Shown here in pieces: positions 50,945 through 61,700 of a DNA stretch of 64,000 bases; position 1 is the stretch's first letter; each line of letters opens with the position of its first letter. The position numbers and the translations under genes are program-made. The notes under the pieces were generated by a model that was not told the DNA's origin, searched no databases, and saw only the letters and a program-made list of their open reading frames with translations. The stretch is taken from NCBI GenBank assembly GCA_020444415.1, contig JAHLLA010000001.1, forward strand, positions 310,001-374,000, in the 5' to 3' direction. This DNA is from Bacteroidota bacterium. Its GTDB lineage: Bacteria > Bacteroidota > Bacteroidia > Bacteroidales > F082.

Positions 50945-52381
50945 ATGGATATTAAAATTCAAAAAACGAGCAGGCGAGCACCGTCTGTTGATACAGCACA
51001 ACTTTTTAAATCAGTTAATGACCTGAAAAACTTCGACCTCAGCAAAGATGAATTAACCTTTGCCCGAAGGGAAATCAAACTCAAAAGAAAGATCATTGAA
51101 GTAAACCGTTTCAAACAAAAACTCGTGCTGGTCCACCTGGATCATTCTGGCACCAAAAACCAGCAATATGAGGCCACCAGGCGGCAGGGATATTCGGCAC
51201 TAACTTATTTTAATAAATCCAAATCCAGGCGCCTGGTCATCAGTTCATCCGAAGAAAAGGAATTCACACTCGCATTTGCTGAAGGGCTGCTGCTTGGCAA
51301 TTACCAGTTCCTGAAATATAAAAAGGATGCCGACGAAAAAGAAAACCGGCTGGAAGAAATTGACATTTACTCGAAAGAAGTGAGCGCGAATGACATCGAA
51401 ACCCTGAGTATCGTCACCGAAGCGGTGTACAATACCCGCGATTTTGTGAATGAACCTCTATCGGCACTGAATGCCGTAAAATTCTCAGAAGAAGTAAAAA
51501 AACTGGGTGACGCCTGTGGTGCCAAAGTGGAAGTTTTCAATAAAAAGAAGATCGAGAGCCTGCGCATGGGTGGTTTGCTGGCGGTAAATAAAGGAAGTAT
51601 CGACCCACCTACTTTTACCATTTTCGAGTGGAAACCGAAGGATAAAGTCAACAAGAAACCTATCATCCTGGTAGGAAAAGGCGTGATGTATGATACCGGT
51701 GGCCTCAGCCTGAAGCCTACCAATTATATGGACACCATGAAATGTGATATGGCCGGTGGTGCGGCTGTTGCAGGCGCTTTGTATGCCATTGCCAAGGCAA
51801 AATTACCGGTGCATGTGATTGGCATGATTCCCGCTACCGACAACCGCCCCGACGGTAATGCCTATGTTCCTGGTGATGTGATCACCATGCTGGACGGAAC
51901 CACGGTAGAAGTACTGAATACGGATGCCGAAGGCCGGATGATCCTGGCCGATGCCTTGAGTTATGCTAAAAATTATGATCCGGAGCTGGTGATTGACATT
52001 GCCACCTTAACGGGATCTGCTGCTGCTGCGCTTGGCGAAAATGCCATCGTGGGTATGTGCGCCAAATCAGAAAAAGAGTTCCACACCTTGCAAAAATCGG
52101 GAATGCGTGTCAATGAACGGATTATTGAATTTCCATTTTGGGATGAATACAAAGACATGCTCAAATCAACTATTGCTGATCTGAAGAACATCGGTGGTGC
52201 GTATGCCGGAGCCATCACTGCCGGAAAATTCCTGGAACACTTTACGGATTATCCATACATTCACCTTGATATTGCCGGACCTGCCTTTATTAAAAAACGG
52301 GATAGCTACCGGGTAGTGGGCGGTACGGGCATTGGTGTCAGGTTGTTTTTTGAATTCATCCGTTCAAAAGCAGGCGTATAA
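50945..52381 (+). CDS. pepA: Leucyl aminopeptidase, M17 family
   Basis: A 478-residue cytoplasmic metallopeptidase removing N-terminal residues. The catalytic C-domain begins near residue 160. VGKGVMYDTGGLSLKP near 245 contains the metal-binding Asp and catalytic Lys, MKCDMAGGAAVAGAL follows, and the family signature NTDAEGRMILADAL near 325 holds Asp, Glu and Arg. The ksgA gene begins 6 bases after its stop, so the two are probably one operon. Confidence 0.96.
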   Translation: MDIKIQKTSRRAPSVDTAQLFKSVNDLKNFDLSKDELTFARREIKLKRKIIEVNRFKQKLVLVHLDHSGTKNQQYEATRRQGYSALTYFNKSKSRRLVISSSEEKEFTLAFAEGLLLGNYQFLKYKKDADEKENRLEEIDIYSKEVSANDIETLSIVTEAVYNTRDFVNEPLSALNAVKFSEEVKKLGDACGAKVEVFNKKKIESLRMGGLLAVNKGSIDPPTFTIFEWKPKDKVNKKPIILVGKGVMYDTGGLSLKPTNYMDTMKCDMAGGAAVAGALYAIAKAKLPVHVIGMIPATDNRPDGNAYVPGDVITMLDGTTVEVLNTDAEGRMILADALSYAKNYDPELVIDIATLTGSAAAALGENAIVGMCAKSEKEFHTLQKSGMRVNERIIEFPFWDEYKDMLKSTIADLKNIGGAYAGAITAGKFLEHFTDYPYIHLDIAGPAFIKKRDSYRVVGGTGIGVRLFFEFIRSKAGV

Positions 52382-52387
52382 ACCATC

Positions 52388-53158
52388 ATGGTACGGCCAA
52401 AAAAACATCTCGGGCAGCATTTTCTGACGGATAAAAATATTGCCGGGAAAATTGCGGGGTGTTTGAGTGAAGATTTCAGCATGGTTTGTGAACTGGGACC
52501 GGGAACCGGCATCCTGACGGATGCCTTGCTACAACGGACATTCATCAAAGACCTCAAGCTTATTGAAATCGATAGCGAATCCGTTGAACATCTCAAGATT
52601 ACTATTTCTGATAACCGGGTTGAGATCATTGAAGCCGATTTCCTGAAATACGACCTGAACAAGATCAGTTCATCCCCCTTTGCGCTCATTGGCAACTTCC
52701 CCTACAATATTTCGAGCCAGATATTTTTTAAAGTGATTGAAAATCGCGACTTAATACCTGAAACGGTAGGAATGATTCAAAAAGAAGTGGCAGAGCGGAT
52801 TGCCGCACCACCGGGAAGCAAGACGTATGGAATTTTAAGTGTGCTGTTGCAAAGCTGGTTCGATATCACCTATTGTTTTACGGTAAATGAAGGCGTATTT
52901 TTTCCGCCTCCCAGGGTAAAGTCGGCGGTGATCCGCCTCAGGCGAAACCAGGTGACCACATTAAATTGTGATGAAGCACTGTTTATTAATGTGGTAAAAA
53001 CAGCTTTTAACCAGCGGCGTAAAACACTTCGAAATGCCCTGAAGTCTGTTACGGGAAATAATTTTGAACATCCCTTGCTGGGTGAAAGGGCCGAGCAACT
53101 CTCATGTCAGCAATTTGAAGAACTGACACGGCATATTGCCGAATCCCGGGAACTATAA
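52388..53158 (+). CDS. rsmA: 16S rRNA adenine-1518/1519 dimethyltransferase
   Basis: A 256-residue KsgA-type enzyme that dimethylates the two adenosines in helix 45. The start KKHLGQHFLTDKNIAGKI, motif I CELGPGTGILTDALL, the NFPYNISSQI catalytic segment (N-L/F-P-Y) and PPPRVKSAVIRLRRN are all conserved. Length is normal. It follows the aminopeptidase gene after 6 bases. Confidence 0.97.
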   Translation: MVRPKKHLGQHFLTDKNIAGKIAGCLSEDFSMVCELGPGTGILTDALLQRTFIKDLKLIEIDSESVEHLKITISDNRVEIIEADFLKYDLNKISSSPFALIGNFPYNISSQIFFKVIENRDLIPETVGMIQKEVAERIAAPPGSKTYGILSVLLQSWFDITYCFTVNEGVFFPPPRVKSAVIRLRRNQVTTLNCDEALFINVVKTAFNQRRKTLRNALKSVTGNNFEHPLLGERAEQLSCQQFEELTRHIAESREL

Positions 53159-53214
53159 AAAGAAGCGGCTTTTTTTCTTAATTTGCACCCTTCTTTTTAC
53201 ATAGTCGCGCGTAA

Positions 53215-55176
53215 ATGAATTTGATGTTCCGCTTATTTTTTGGTTCTCTATTTCTGCTGATTCAATTGGCCGCATCAGCTCAAAATACCCATGAATTTTC
53301 AGATGACCAGGTCGAAGTGATATTTCCCGATATCATTGTAAAAACAGTAGAACAGGAAATTGTAATAAACATAACCGATACGGAGCTTGCCAGGCAGTTG
53401 GAGGGACAGGAAATAGCTGTAAATCTGAATGAAGAAGAGCTTATTTTACCCATTGAGAATGGATCAGTTCTCATTTTATATGATTTCCCTGAAGAAGAGG
53501 AACTCACCATCAGTATTGGAGAGGTAAAACGAAGCAAAGCAGTCAACCCCATTCCGTTGTGGCTGTCCATTCTTCCCCCACTGATCGCTATTATGGTGGC
53601 TTTGCTCATTCGAGAGGTGTATTCCGCTTTGTTTTGTGGTGTTTGGTTGGGAGCAGGCATTATCGCTTATTTCCAGGGATTTGGTTTTTTTATGGCGATC
53701 CTGAAAGGTTTTTTATTGATCATCGACACCTATATTGTTGAATCGCTGGTGAATAGCGATCATATTTCCATCATCCTGTTCTCCATGATCATCGCGGCTA
53801 CAGTGGCATTGATCACTAAAAACGGCGGGATGAAAGGGGTGATGAACCGATTGTCGAAATACGCCACCAGTCCGAGATCGGGTTCGTTTATTACCTGGTT
53901 GTTGGGTGTGATGATCTTTTTTGACGATTATGCCAATACACTTGTCGTAGGAAACACCATGCGGCCCCTCGCCGACAGGCTTAAAATATCAAGGGAAAAA
54001 CTGGCTTATATTATTGACTCGACAGCTGCTCCGGTGGCGTCAATCGCATTTGTTACTACCTGGATTGGCGCCGAATTGAGTTATATACAGGATGGCATTA
54101 ACAAACTGGATCTAGATGAATCAGCTTACGGTGTTTTTTTCAATTCGCTGGCCTATTCATTTTACCCGTTTTTTACGCTGGCATTCATCCTGATTCTGAT
54201 TTGGAAAGGCGTTGATTATGGCCCCATGCTGAAAGCGGAAGCAAGAGCTAGACAAAGTTTACAATCTACAGGTATTGTGGAAGAAGAAGTGGATGCCGAA
54301 TTACAGGATGAAGTGAAAGTAGCCAAAGGAATCAAGCCCAAAAGCTTTAATGCGGTTATCCCGGTATTGATCATTGTTTTTGGCACACTTGGCAGTTTAT
54401 TTTATACGGGCTGGGATGTGCAGGTTTGGAATGATGACACCATGGGCTTTTTTGACAAACTTTCCACCACCATCGGCAATGCCGATTCATTTAAAGCCTT
54501 GCTTTGGTCTTCTTTGCTCAGCCTTTTTTCGGCTATCGTTTTAACCATCAGTCAGAAATTGCTCGACCTGAAAGACACCATGGAAGGTGTAATCGCCGGA
54601 TTTAAAACCATGCTCCCGGCAGTGATGATCCTTGTATTGGCCTGGTCAGTAGCACTGATCACGGAACATTTGCATACCGCCAATTTTATTTCTAATCTAT
54701 TACTGGAAGCATCCGTGTCGCCCTACCTGATTCCAAGTCTTACGTTCATCATTGCCGCACTTGTATCCTTCTCAACGGGTAGTTCATGGGGTACGATGGC
54801 CATTTTGTACCCGCTTGTTTTGCCTACCGGATGGATATTGGCGCAACACCAGGGACTCGAATATGAAGCCACACTTTCAATTTTTCATAATATTGCAGCA
54901 GCCGTTTTAACCGGTTCCGTTTTCGGCGACCATTGTTCACCCATTTCTGATACCACCATCCTCAGTTCACTGGCCAGTTCGTGTCCTCATATTGAACATG
55001 TACGCACCCAGTTGCCGTATGCACTCACTACAGGTGCTTTTGCCATCTTTTTCGGCATTTTGCCCGCATCTTATAATATCTCCGTATGGTGGCTTTTCCC
55101 GATAGGGTTTATAGGCATATTTTTAGTCATTCATTTGTTTGGCAGGAAAAGTGAGCATTACCAAGTTTCCGGTTAA
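53215..55176 (+). CDS. Na+/H+ antiporter of the NhaC family with exported N-terminal domain
   Basis: A 653-residue inner-membrane transporter. It begins with a signal peptide (MNLMFRLFFGSLFLLIQLAASAQ in positions 1-23) and a periplasmic domain to about 110 rich in acidic residues. About twelve membrane segments follow. The transporter part matches the NhaC/MleN type: FFDDYANTLVVGNTMRPL near 237, VASIAFVTTWIGAE near 275, FSTGSSWGTMAILYPLV near 520 and VFGDHCSPISDTTILSS near 570. The extra N-terminal domain is not in E. coli NhaC-type proteins but is common in Bacteroidota. Sodium or another exchanged ion is inferred. Confidence 0.9.
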   Translation: MNLMFRLFFGSLFLLIQLAASAQNTHEFSDDQVEVIFPDIIVKTVEQEIVINITDTELARQLEGQEIAVNLNEEELILPIENGSVLILYDFPEEEELTISIGEVKRSKAVNPIPLWLSILPPLIAIMVALLIREVYSALFCGVWLGAGIIAYFQGFGFFMAILKGFLLIIDTYIVESLVNSDHISIILFSMIIAATVALITKNGGMKGVMNRLSKYATSPRSGSFITWLLGVMIFFDDYANTLVVGNTMRPLADRLKISREKLAYIIDSTAAPVASIAFVTTWIGAELSYIQDGINKLDLDESAYGVFFNSLAYSFYPFFTLAFILILIWKGVDYGPMLKAEARARQSLQSTGIVEEEVDAELQDEVKVAKGIKPKSFNAVIPVLIIVFGTLGSLFYTGWDVQVWNDDTMGFFDKLSTTIGNADSFKALLWSSLLSLFSAIVLTISQKLLDLKDTMEGVIAGFKTMLPAVMILVLAWSVALITEHLHTANFISNLLLEASVSPYLIPSLTFIIAALVSFSTGSSWGTMAILYPLVLPTGWILAQHQGLEYEATLSIFHNIAAAVLTGSVFGDHCSPISDTTILSSLASSCPHIEHVRTQLPYALTTGAFAIFFGILPASYNISVWWLFPIGFIGIFLVIHLFGRKSEHYQVSG

Positions 55177-55196
55177 ATTTCCTGGAGCAGGTTTGC

Positions 55197-55204
55197 TAAC
55201 TTTG
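55197..55204 (+). promoter_or_regulatory. -7 box TAACTTTG for uvrC
   Basis: A perfect TAnnTTTG match 19 bases before the TTG start of uvrC. Upstream only TTA (55173-55175) fits the -33 position. Confidence 0.45.
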
Positions 55205-55223
55205 TGATTCCAAAATAAAAATA

Positions 55224-57041
55224 TTGGATAAGAACAACAAAAATACGGACCTTCAAAACCTGATACGGTCATTACCAGGTAAACCCGGTGTGTATCAATA
55301 TCTTGACAAGGACGGGAAGATTATTTATGTGGGAAAAGCCAAGAACCTGAAGAAAAGGGTGTCCAGTTATTTTACAAAGTCGCATACTTCAGGCAAGCTC
55401 AGATTATTGGTTAAAAAAATTGAGCACGTCGAATTCATTGTGACCGAATCGGAAATGGATGCTTTGCTGCTTGAGAACAACCTTATCAAAAAGTACCAGC
55501 CGCGCTATAATATCCAGTTAAAAGACGATAAATCATTTCCCTGGTTGTGTATTAAGAACGAACCCTTTCCCAGGGTATTCCCTACACGCAATATCATCAA
55601 GGACGGATCTGAATATTTTGGTCCTTATGCATCCGTTCGTATGATGAAAACGCTTTTGGATATGATCAAACAATTATACCCGATACGAACCTGCGCTTTA
55701 AGTCTTACTAAAAAGAATATCGAAGCTGGAAAATTCAAGGTTTGCCTTGAATACCATATCGGAAATTGCCTGGCTCCCTGTGTTGGCAAGCAAAGTGAAT
55801 CGGACTATAACGCTACCATTGATCAGATAAAATCAATCATTAAAGGTAATATTGGCGAAGTGATCCATGAATTAAAAAACCTGATGCAGGCCGCTGCTGA
55901 TGAAATGCATTTTGAGCGGGCGCAACTACTGAAGGAAAAGATCGAAACGCTGGAGAAGTATAAAAGTAAGTCCACCATCGTGAATCCGCATATTGAAAAT
56001 GTGGATGTACTATCCATTTTAAATGATAAAAGCGTTGCCTATGTGAATTATTTGCGGGTCATCAAAGGAGCTATTGTGCAGGCACATACCATCGAGTTAA
56101 AGAAAAAGCTGGATGAAACCGAAGATGAATTATTACTTTTTGCCCTGACGGATTTTAGAAGCCGCTTTAACTCAACAGCCGGCGAAGTGATTTTGCCTTT
56201 TAATCCTGGTTATGACCTGAAAGATTTAAAAATTACGGTCCCCCAGCGTGGCGATAAAAAACAATTACTTGAACTAAGCCAGCGCAATACCAAATATTAC
56301 CGGATGGAAAGGCAAAAACAGAAGGACCTGGTTGATCCGGACAGGCATAAAAAAAGAATTCTAAAAAAACTGAAGGAAGACCTGAGGATGAAAGTGGAAC
56401 CGGTGCAAATTGAATGTTTCGACAATTCCAACTTCCAGGGTGATTACCCCGTAGCGGCCATGGTACAATTTATAGATGCCAAGCCGAATAAACAAGCCTA
56501 CCGGCATTATAATATCAAAACTGTAAAAGGTCCTGACGATTATGCGTCAATGGAGGAAGTGCTTTACAGGAGATACAACCGCTTGCTGAAGGAAGAAAAG
56601 TCGCTACCACAACTCATAGTTATTGATGGCGGAAAAGGACAACTAAGCGCCGCCGTGAAAAGCCTTAAAAAATTGGATTTATTCGGGAAGATCACCATTA
56701 TAGGTATTGCCAAAAGATTAGAAGAATTATATTTTCCCAACGACCCGGTTCCGTTATATTTGGATAAAAAGTCGGAGTCATTAAAAGTGATTCAACATTT
56801 ACGTGATGAAGCACACCGTTTCGGGATAACGCACCACCGTTCGCGACTTGAAAAAGGTACCATCAAATCCGAATTAACAGATATTGAAGGTGTCGGATTT
56901 TCAACTGCTCAAAAATTATTATGGAAATTCAAATCGGTAAAAAAAATAAAAGAAGCCTCACTTGAAGCCCTTGCTGAAGTAGTTGGAAAATCGAAAGCTG
57001 AAATAGTCTATTCTCATTTTAATCCTGGGAATCAGGCATAA
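55224..57041 (+). CDS. uvrC: Excinuclease ABC subunit C
   Basis: A 605-residue nucleotide-excision repair nuclease that cuts on both sides of a lesion with UvrB. The N-terminal GIY-YIG domain shows GVYQYLDKDGKIIYVGKAKNLKKRV near 25; the UvrB-binding UVR motif is near 205-240; the RNase H-like domain contains CFDNSNFQGDYPVAAMV and LIVIDGGKGQLSAA; the C-terminal helix-hairpin-helix is IEGVGFSTAQKLLWKF. The start codon is a TTG at 55224, as no ATG or GTG fits; the -7 box lies 19 bases upstream. A terminator follows. Confidence 0.97.
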   Translation: MDKNNKNTDLQNLIRSLPGKPGVYQYLDKDGKIIYVGKAKNLKKRVSSYFTKSHTSGKLRLLVKKIEHVEFIVTESEMDALLLENNLIKKYQPRYNIQLKDDKSFPWLCIKNEPFPRVFPTRNIIKDGSEYFGPYASVRMMKTLLDMIKQLYPIRTCALSLTKKNIEAGKFKVCLEYHIGNCLAPCVGKQSESDYNATIDQIKSIIKGNIGEVIHELKNLMQAAADEMHFERAQLLKEKIETLEKYKSKSTIVNPHIENVDVLSILNDKSVAYVNYLRVIKGAIVQAHTIELKKKLDETEDELLLFALTDFRSRFNSTAGEVILPFNPGYDLKDLKITVPQRGDKKQLLELSQRNTKYYRMERQKQKDLVDPDRHKKRILKKLKEDLRMKVEPVQIECFDNSNFQGDYPVAAMVQFIDAKPNKQAYRHYNIKTVKGPDDYASMEEVLYRRYNRLLKEEKSLPQLIVIDGGKGQLSAAVKSLKKLDLFGKITIIGIAKRLEELYFPNDPVPLYLDKKSESLKVIQHLRDEAHRFGITHHRSRLEKGTIKSELTDIEGVGFSTAQKLLWKFKSVKKIKEASLEALAEVVGKSKAEIVYSHFNPGNQA

Positions 57042-57042
57042 A

Positions 57043-57067
57043 AAAAGGCCGCTTTTCGCAGCCTTTT
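57043..57067 (+). terminator. Bidirectional terminator between uvrC and tonB
   Basis: AAAAGGC (57043-57049) pairs with GCCTTTT (57061-57067), with an inner GC/GC pair, and T- or A-runs flank it on both strands. Confidence 0.82.
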
Positions 57068-57083
57068 CTTCATTTTTAATTTC

Positions 57084-57761
57084 TTATTGCAGTGTAAATT
57101 TCACGGGCAGGTTATAGGAAACCCTTACCGGTTTTCCACGCTGCTTACCGGGTGACCACTTAGGCATTTTTTCTACCACGCGAACGGCTTCTTCGTCACA
57201 TCCACCACCAATACCACGTAATACTTTTACATTTGAAATCCTGCCATCGGGCTCTACCACAAAATTGATAAATACTCTGCCTTGAATACCGCTTTCTTTG
57301 GCCAAAGGAGGATATTTAATGTTTTCACTGAGGTATTTCATCAGTTCGCCCATACCACCTGGGAAGGAAGGCATTGATTCAACTACCGTAAAAATCTCTG
57401 CTTCAACAATTTCTTCATCTTCTTCTACCGGTGGAATATATTCTTCCACAATGGTTTCATCATCCGCCTCTACGTCAATATCCAACTCGTCTTCTACTTC
57501 CACGTCATCTTCCACAATTTTAATTTGTGTTACCTGTTTTGGCGGTGGCGGTGGAGGCGGCTTTATTTTTTGTTCAGTTATCGGAATAATTTCTTCCGGT
57601 GTATCATCTACTGTTCTTGAGGCCAGATCAATAGTGATTTTGTCATAACTTTTTAATTCGAATGCAAACAAAACAACTGCCAGGGCCAGGATCAACCCAA
57701 TTTGGAAAAATATACTTTTTTTATTTTCCAGGTCTGCTTTCGGTGTTTTTTTAGCTTCCAT
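57084..57761 (-). CDS. tonB: TonB-family energy transducer
   Basis: A 225-residue inner-membrane protein that passes proton-motive force to outer-membrane receptors. I start it at the ATG at 57761 (MEAKKTPKADLENKK); one at 57779 adds six residues. A single membrane segment (IFFQIGLILALAVVLFAFEL) is followed by a short polyproline stretch (KIKPPPPPPPKQ), an acidic linker of about 50 residues, and the TonB C-terminal domain (SGIQGRVFINFVVEPDGRISNVKVL, RGKPVRVSYNLPVKFTLQ in positions about 158-225). ExbB and ExbD genes are not in the window. Confidence 0.93.
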   Translation of the reverse strand: MEAKKTPKADLENKKSIFFQIGLILALAVVLFAFELKSYDKITIDLASRTVDDTPEEIIPITEQKIKPPPPPPPKQVTQIKIVEDDVEVEDELDIDVEADDETIVEEYIPPVEEDEEIVEAEIFTVVESMPSFPGGMGELMKYLSENIKYPPLAKESGIQGRVFINFVVEPDGRISNVKVLRGIGGGCDEEAVRVVEKMPKWSPGKQRGKPVRVSYNLPVKFTLQ

Positions 57762-57829
57762 ATTCTGATGTTTTATCAATCGTAAAAATCAACTGCTAAA
57801 ATAGCAATTAATTTATTACGTCATTTTTT

Positions 57830-58216
57830 TTATACTTTATTTTTAGTATGTTGCAAGAAATATGCCACACCTCCTGCCACTGCGCCAATGGCGTTCGCAT
57901 AAAAGTCGAAAACGTTACCACTGCGCCCGACAAACATATAATATTGCAACAATTCTGTTATCATACCATAGGTGGCAGATATAAGAACGACATTAAATAC
58001 TATATAAGAACGGTGTTTGCTTTTTAAATATTGTAAGCGATAGCCATACAGCATGAAGTAAGAAAGTATTCCGAAAATAACTACATGTACTAATTTGTCC
58101 GGTGATAGCCACTCAAGAAAAGCAGGTATTCTTGGAACCTGGTTACCCGGAATACCGGTAACTATCAGAATAAACAAAGCCCAGGTAATTGCCGGCCATT
58201 GTTTCCTGATGGTCAT
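57830..58216 (-). CDS. VanZ-like membrane protein
   Basis: A 128-residue protein with four hydrophobic segments, matching the VanZ-like family in its ordering: DKLVHVVIFGILSYFML near 40, YGMITELLQYYMFVGRSGNVFDFYANAIGAVAG near 83-115. The E-x3-Q and RSGNVFDFYANAIGA elements are conserved in the family. Function in this phylum is unknown; VanZ proteins are linked to envelope or antibiotic tolerance. It lies 6 bases after gcvH and is probably co-transcribed with it. Confidence 0.87.
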   Translation of the reverse strand: MTIRKQWPAITWALFILIVTGIPGNQVPRIPAFLEWLSPDKLVHVVIFGILSYFMLYGYRLQYLKSKHRSYIVFNVVLISATYGMITELLQYYMFVGRSGNVFDFYANAIGAVAGGVAYFLQHTKNKV

Positions 58217-58222
58217 TACTAC

Positions 58223-58603
58223 TTAGGATTCAATGCTGTTTTTGTACGCATCCGCATCAAGCAAGGCATCCAACTCACCCACATCTCCTATTTTAATCTT
58301 TATAATCCAACCGTCGCCATAGGGATCGCTGTTGATAATTTCCGGTGTATCTTCGAGGGCCTCGTTTACTTCTGAAACCGTCCCTCCAACCGGCATAAAC
58401 ATGTCAGAAACTGTTTTTACCGCCTCGATGGTTCCAAAGGTATCACCTTTATCAAGTTCTTCGTCCAGTGTTTCAACTTCTACAAATACAATGTCGCCCA
58501 ATTCATTTTGAGCAAAATCCGTAATTCCGATAACGGCTTCGTCACCTTCAACCCTTACCCATTCGTGGTCGTCGGTATACAATAAATTAGCAGGAACTTT
58601 CAT
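58223..58603 (-). CDS. gcvH: Glycine cleavage system H protein
   Basis: A 126-residue lipoyl carrier protein that shuttles the methylamine group of glycine between P, T and L proteins. The conserved ESVKAVSD-like [17 protein letters not shown] near residue 60 holds the lipoylated Lys; YTDDHEWVR near 10 and GDIVFVEVE are also typical. In many Bacteroidota gcvH follows sprA, as here, with a VanZ-like gene next. Other gcv genes are not present in the window. Confidence 0.96.
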   Translation of the reverse strand: MKVPANLLYTDDHEWVRVEGDEAVIGITDFAQNELGDIVFVEVETLDEELDKGDTFGTIEAVKTVSDMFMPVGGTVSEVNEALEDTPEIINSDPYGDGWIIKIKIGDVGELDALLDADAYKNSIES

Positions 58604-58626
58604 TTTAAACGTTTTTTTTGTTGCGT

Positions 58627-58634
58627 CAAATTTA
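58627..58634 (-). promoter_or_regulatory. -7 box TAAATTTG for gcvH
   Basis: On the minus strand TAAATTTG ends 23 bases before the gcvH ATG. It lies in the 115-base gap after sprA, which has no terminator-like hairpin. Confidence 0.42.
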
Positions 58635-58718
58635 TGGTTTTTTTATTTTGTAAGGAATCTAAATTATAAATTAAAAGAGAAGTTTTTAAACACCAACAAC
58701 TGATTGGATATACCTGGA

Positions 58719-61700
58719 TTATTGCGCAAGATTGAACCGGAGTGTAAATCCGCCACTGGTAGTAGCATTAGGATATTGAGCAGAAACGTAGGGATTATTA
58801 CTGGTCCAGTTGTAATAGGCTCTTAGTTGTAAACTCTGGCTGAGCATATAATCTGCTGAGAAGTTTAAAGTATACTGCATTGAACCTGCTGATACTTTAT
58901 TATTGTCCTCGTCAATTCTCCTTAAGGTGGTTTTATTATCCCTGATACCAAAGTCAAGTTTCAGGTTCAAATCGCTGCCCACACGGCTGGAGGTTTTTCC
59001 GGTAAACGAAGCCACTTGAAATTTCAAACCTTTTACCCTGAATCCCATTCCTATTACCACCTCATTTCCAAGAATTTCAGTTAACTGGTTGTTTACAAAA
59101 CTTAAAGATAGACTCCTCGATTTTTTATACTCGGCTCTAAACATCAAGCTGTTGTGCATGGTCACATCTACACCAATGAGCGGGCTGTACGTTTCGATCA
59201 CTGACACCACACCTACATCATAATTGGTGATGTAATTGTAGGTATCCTGGAATGTTTGCCCCGGGTTGTCGGGATCATAATTTACGTTGGTACGCCACGA
59301 GGTGATGCTCAACATAGATCGGTATCCATGGGTAATATTCACACTCCTGAACAATTTACCAATAGATTTTATATTGGTAAGCCCGTTGAAGGTAATCCGC
59401 CAGTTGGGTATGGGGAATTTCGGGAAAGGCGAAGAAATATTGATGGCTGTTGGATCGCTTCCTCCATATGCCGACAAAAACGAATAATACAACACCTGCT
59501 GGGCATTTGAGCCGTAGCCATAAGGATATTGGGCCCCCGCGATGGTATCAAAAAAGTATTTGGAATCATCTGGTAAGTCTCTCCATGCCGGATTTTCTTC
59601 TGCCAGCCTCTGTGCAATTTCATCTCGATTGTTGAGGAAAGTTTGGAAAGTAGGTGATATTTCGTTCGCATCCGATGACTGGAATGAGGTTTTAATAATG
59701 GAATAAGATATGCTGAAATTACCCATATTGGCAGGTGTATACTCACTAAATACACCGGCAGAGTCATACCGGAAATACGATTGGTAATTATCGGCATAAA
59801 TACGGTCGCCATCCACATCAATTCTGATTGCACCCAGGATGTCGCCATTTACTTTATATGAAAAAGCTTCATTTAGCTTTTGCATAAACGGGTTGTTGAT
59901 GGCCGAATCATTGGTATACCATCCATTCTCAGCTGCGGTGTAAGCAAAGTCGTCATATTGTTTTCCAAAAACGAATCCCCAGCCCGGCGCATTGTTGGCG
60001 TAATTCATTCCGAGGAATTCAGGCTCCAACTGATTCGTAGTACCTCCAAGCATATAGCCTGGTAGTACCGTTCCCTGCCCCTGGCTCCAGGTTACAGACG
60101 CTTTTTTAACTACCATAAGCACCTTTAAAATCCCTTCGGCAAACTTTTTACCATATTCTTTTTTCGGCTTAGCGGTAGTGTCGCTTTCCGCTTCCTCGCG
60201 CTCAGGAGTTGCCCCCCGTGAAGTGGGCCTGGTGGTTCTTCTCTGTGTTTGTCCGAGAGATTTGAGGTAGGGTATTTTATTGTACAATTGCTGGAAATCA
60301 GCATTACCATTTACCTGTTTCTGGTTACCATTTTCAATGGTGTTACCAAACCTGGGCTGTATAGAATATGGTGATGCCGACCAGGAGTATAAGGTTTGAA
60401 CACTTGCTGCCAGGGTCACCCAATCAAGCACAGGGATTTTTTTCAGTGGCACATTGTAGGTTACTTTGAGGGATTGGTTGTATCGTTGCATGGTTCCAAA
60501 ACTCAATATATCATCCCACACGTCCTGTTTGTATTCTTCCCATTCCTGGGTGTCCTTGTCAGGATACATAACAGGCTCTTTAATATACGTGTTTGCTCCT
60601 GCATTAAACTCAAAGGATAGTGATTTAGAGAAATCATATTTGAAATCGAAAATACGATTCCAGTTCCACACCCGGTTTACAGTTGGGAAAATGATCACAT
60701 CACCCAGGCTTTTATCGCGGTATAAAATTTCATGTATCTGACGGTTCATATCCGTTCGGAAAGAAAAAACCTTGGGAAGCAAATAAAAGTTAAAATCTTT
60801 GATGAGTGCCAGGCTCTTTGACTTCAGTGCATTTGTTTTTTCCAGCGGAACGTAATTCTTGGGTCTTCCGTTGTAATTGTAGCCAAATCCGCCGCGATAT
60901 TCTTTACGGTCGTCATATTCATAATCAATATTCCGATGTTCTATTTTAGAGTAAGCAAAGGAAACATCGAAGTTCTCAATATCATAAACTTTGGGTTTTT
61001 TCTTATTGTCAGTCCTGGTTTTCCGCACATTCATCAGGTTCACATTCGTTCTTGAAGTATGGTCTTCCACCAATCTCTTTAAGGAATCCCGCTCCTGTTT
61101 ATTGGTATAGCTGGCCAGGTCATCCTTTAGCTTTACATCAGGCTGCAACGGATTGTACTCAGGTGTTATTTTCGTAATGCCATGATCAACGTGCAATGGC
61201 AAGCTTACACCGGCTTCTTCCGGAAAGAATTTTCCAAGCTGGAGATCAGTCGTCACCAAATAATCTGTTACATACTCCAGGGGTATTTGGGTAATTTTCT
61301 TTTCGAGACTTGCAAATCCTGCTGAACTGTGAGAAGCCGAAAATGCAACCCGCCCAAGATCAGCCAAAGTGGCTTCCACCCTACCTGTAGCAGCCCAACC
61401 AGGTTTGTCGTTAAAGTCTGAAAGCCTTAATTCATCTATCCAGACAATGGCACTTTTCGGGTTTCCATCGTCATCAAGACCGGTACCAATTTTTTTAGGA
61501 TTCCGCACCCCGATCAAAATACCTTTTACATCGCTAATACTCGGGCTACCCAATACCGTTACCCGTGCATTATTGCTATATTCACTATATGGTTTATACA
61601 AAGCCAGGTCGGAATTGGGGTCGCGCATGGCGATATTCCGGTTTTGTTTTACCTGCACCAGGTCCTCAAGAATGATCTCGAAATTATTGATCTCAGGCCA

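Noticed and set aside
52306-52695. 129-codon antisense frame over the pepA-rsmA junction
   Set aside because: It lies opposite two well-supported genes and has no recognisable motif.
53159-53190. Terminator after rsmA
   Set aside because: The AAGC/GCTT pairing is very short with a one-base loop; it cannot form a stable terminator stem.
57298-57648. 116-codon antisense frame in tonB, rich in Gly and Ser
   Set aside because: It mirrors the acidic and proline-rich linker of TonB on the opposite strand and is not a gene.
59369-59848. 159-codon frame inside sprA in another phase
   Set aside because: It is a shadow of the sprA frame; there is no break in sprA that would suggest a second gene.
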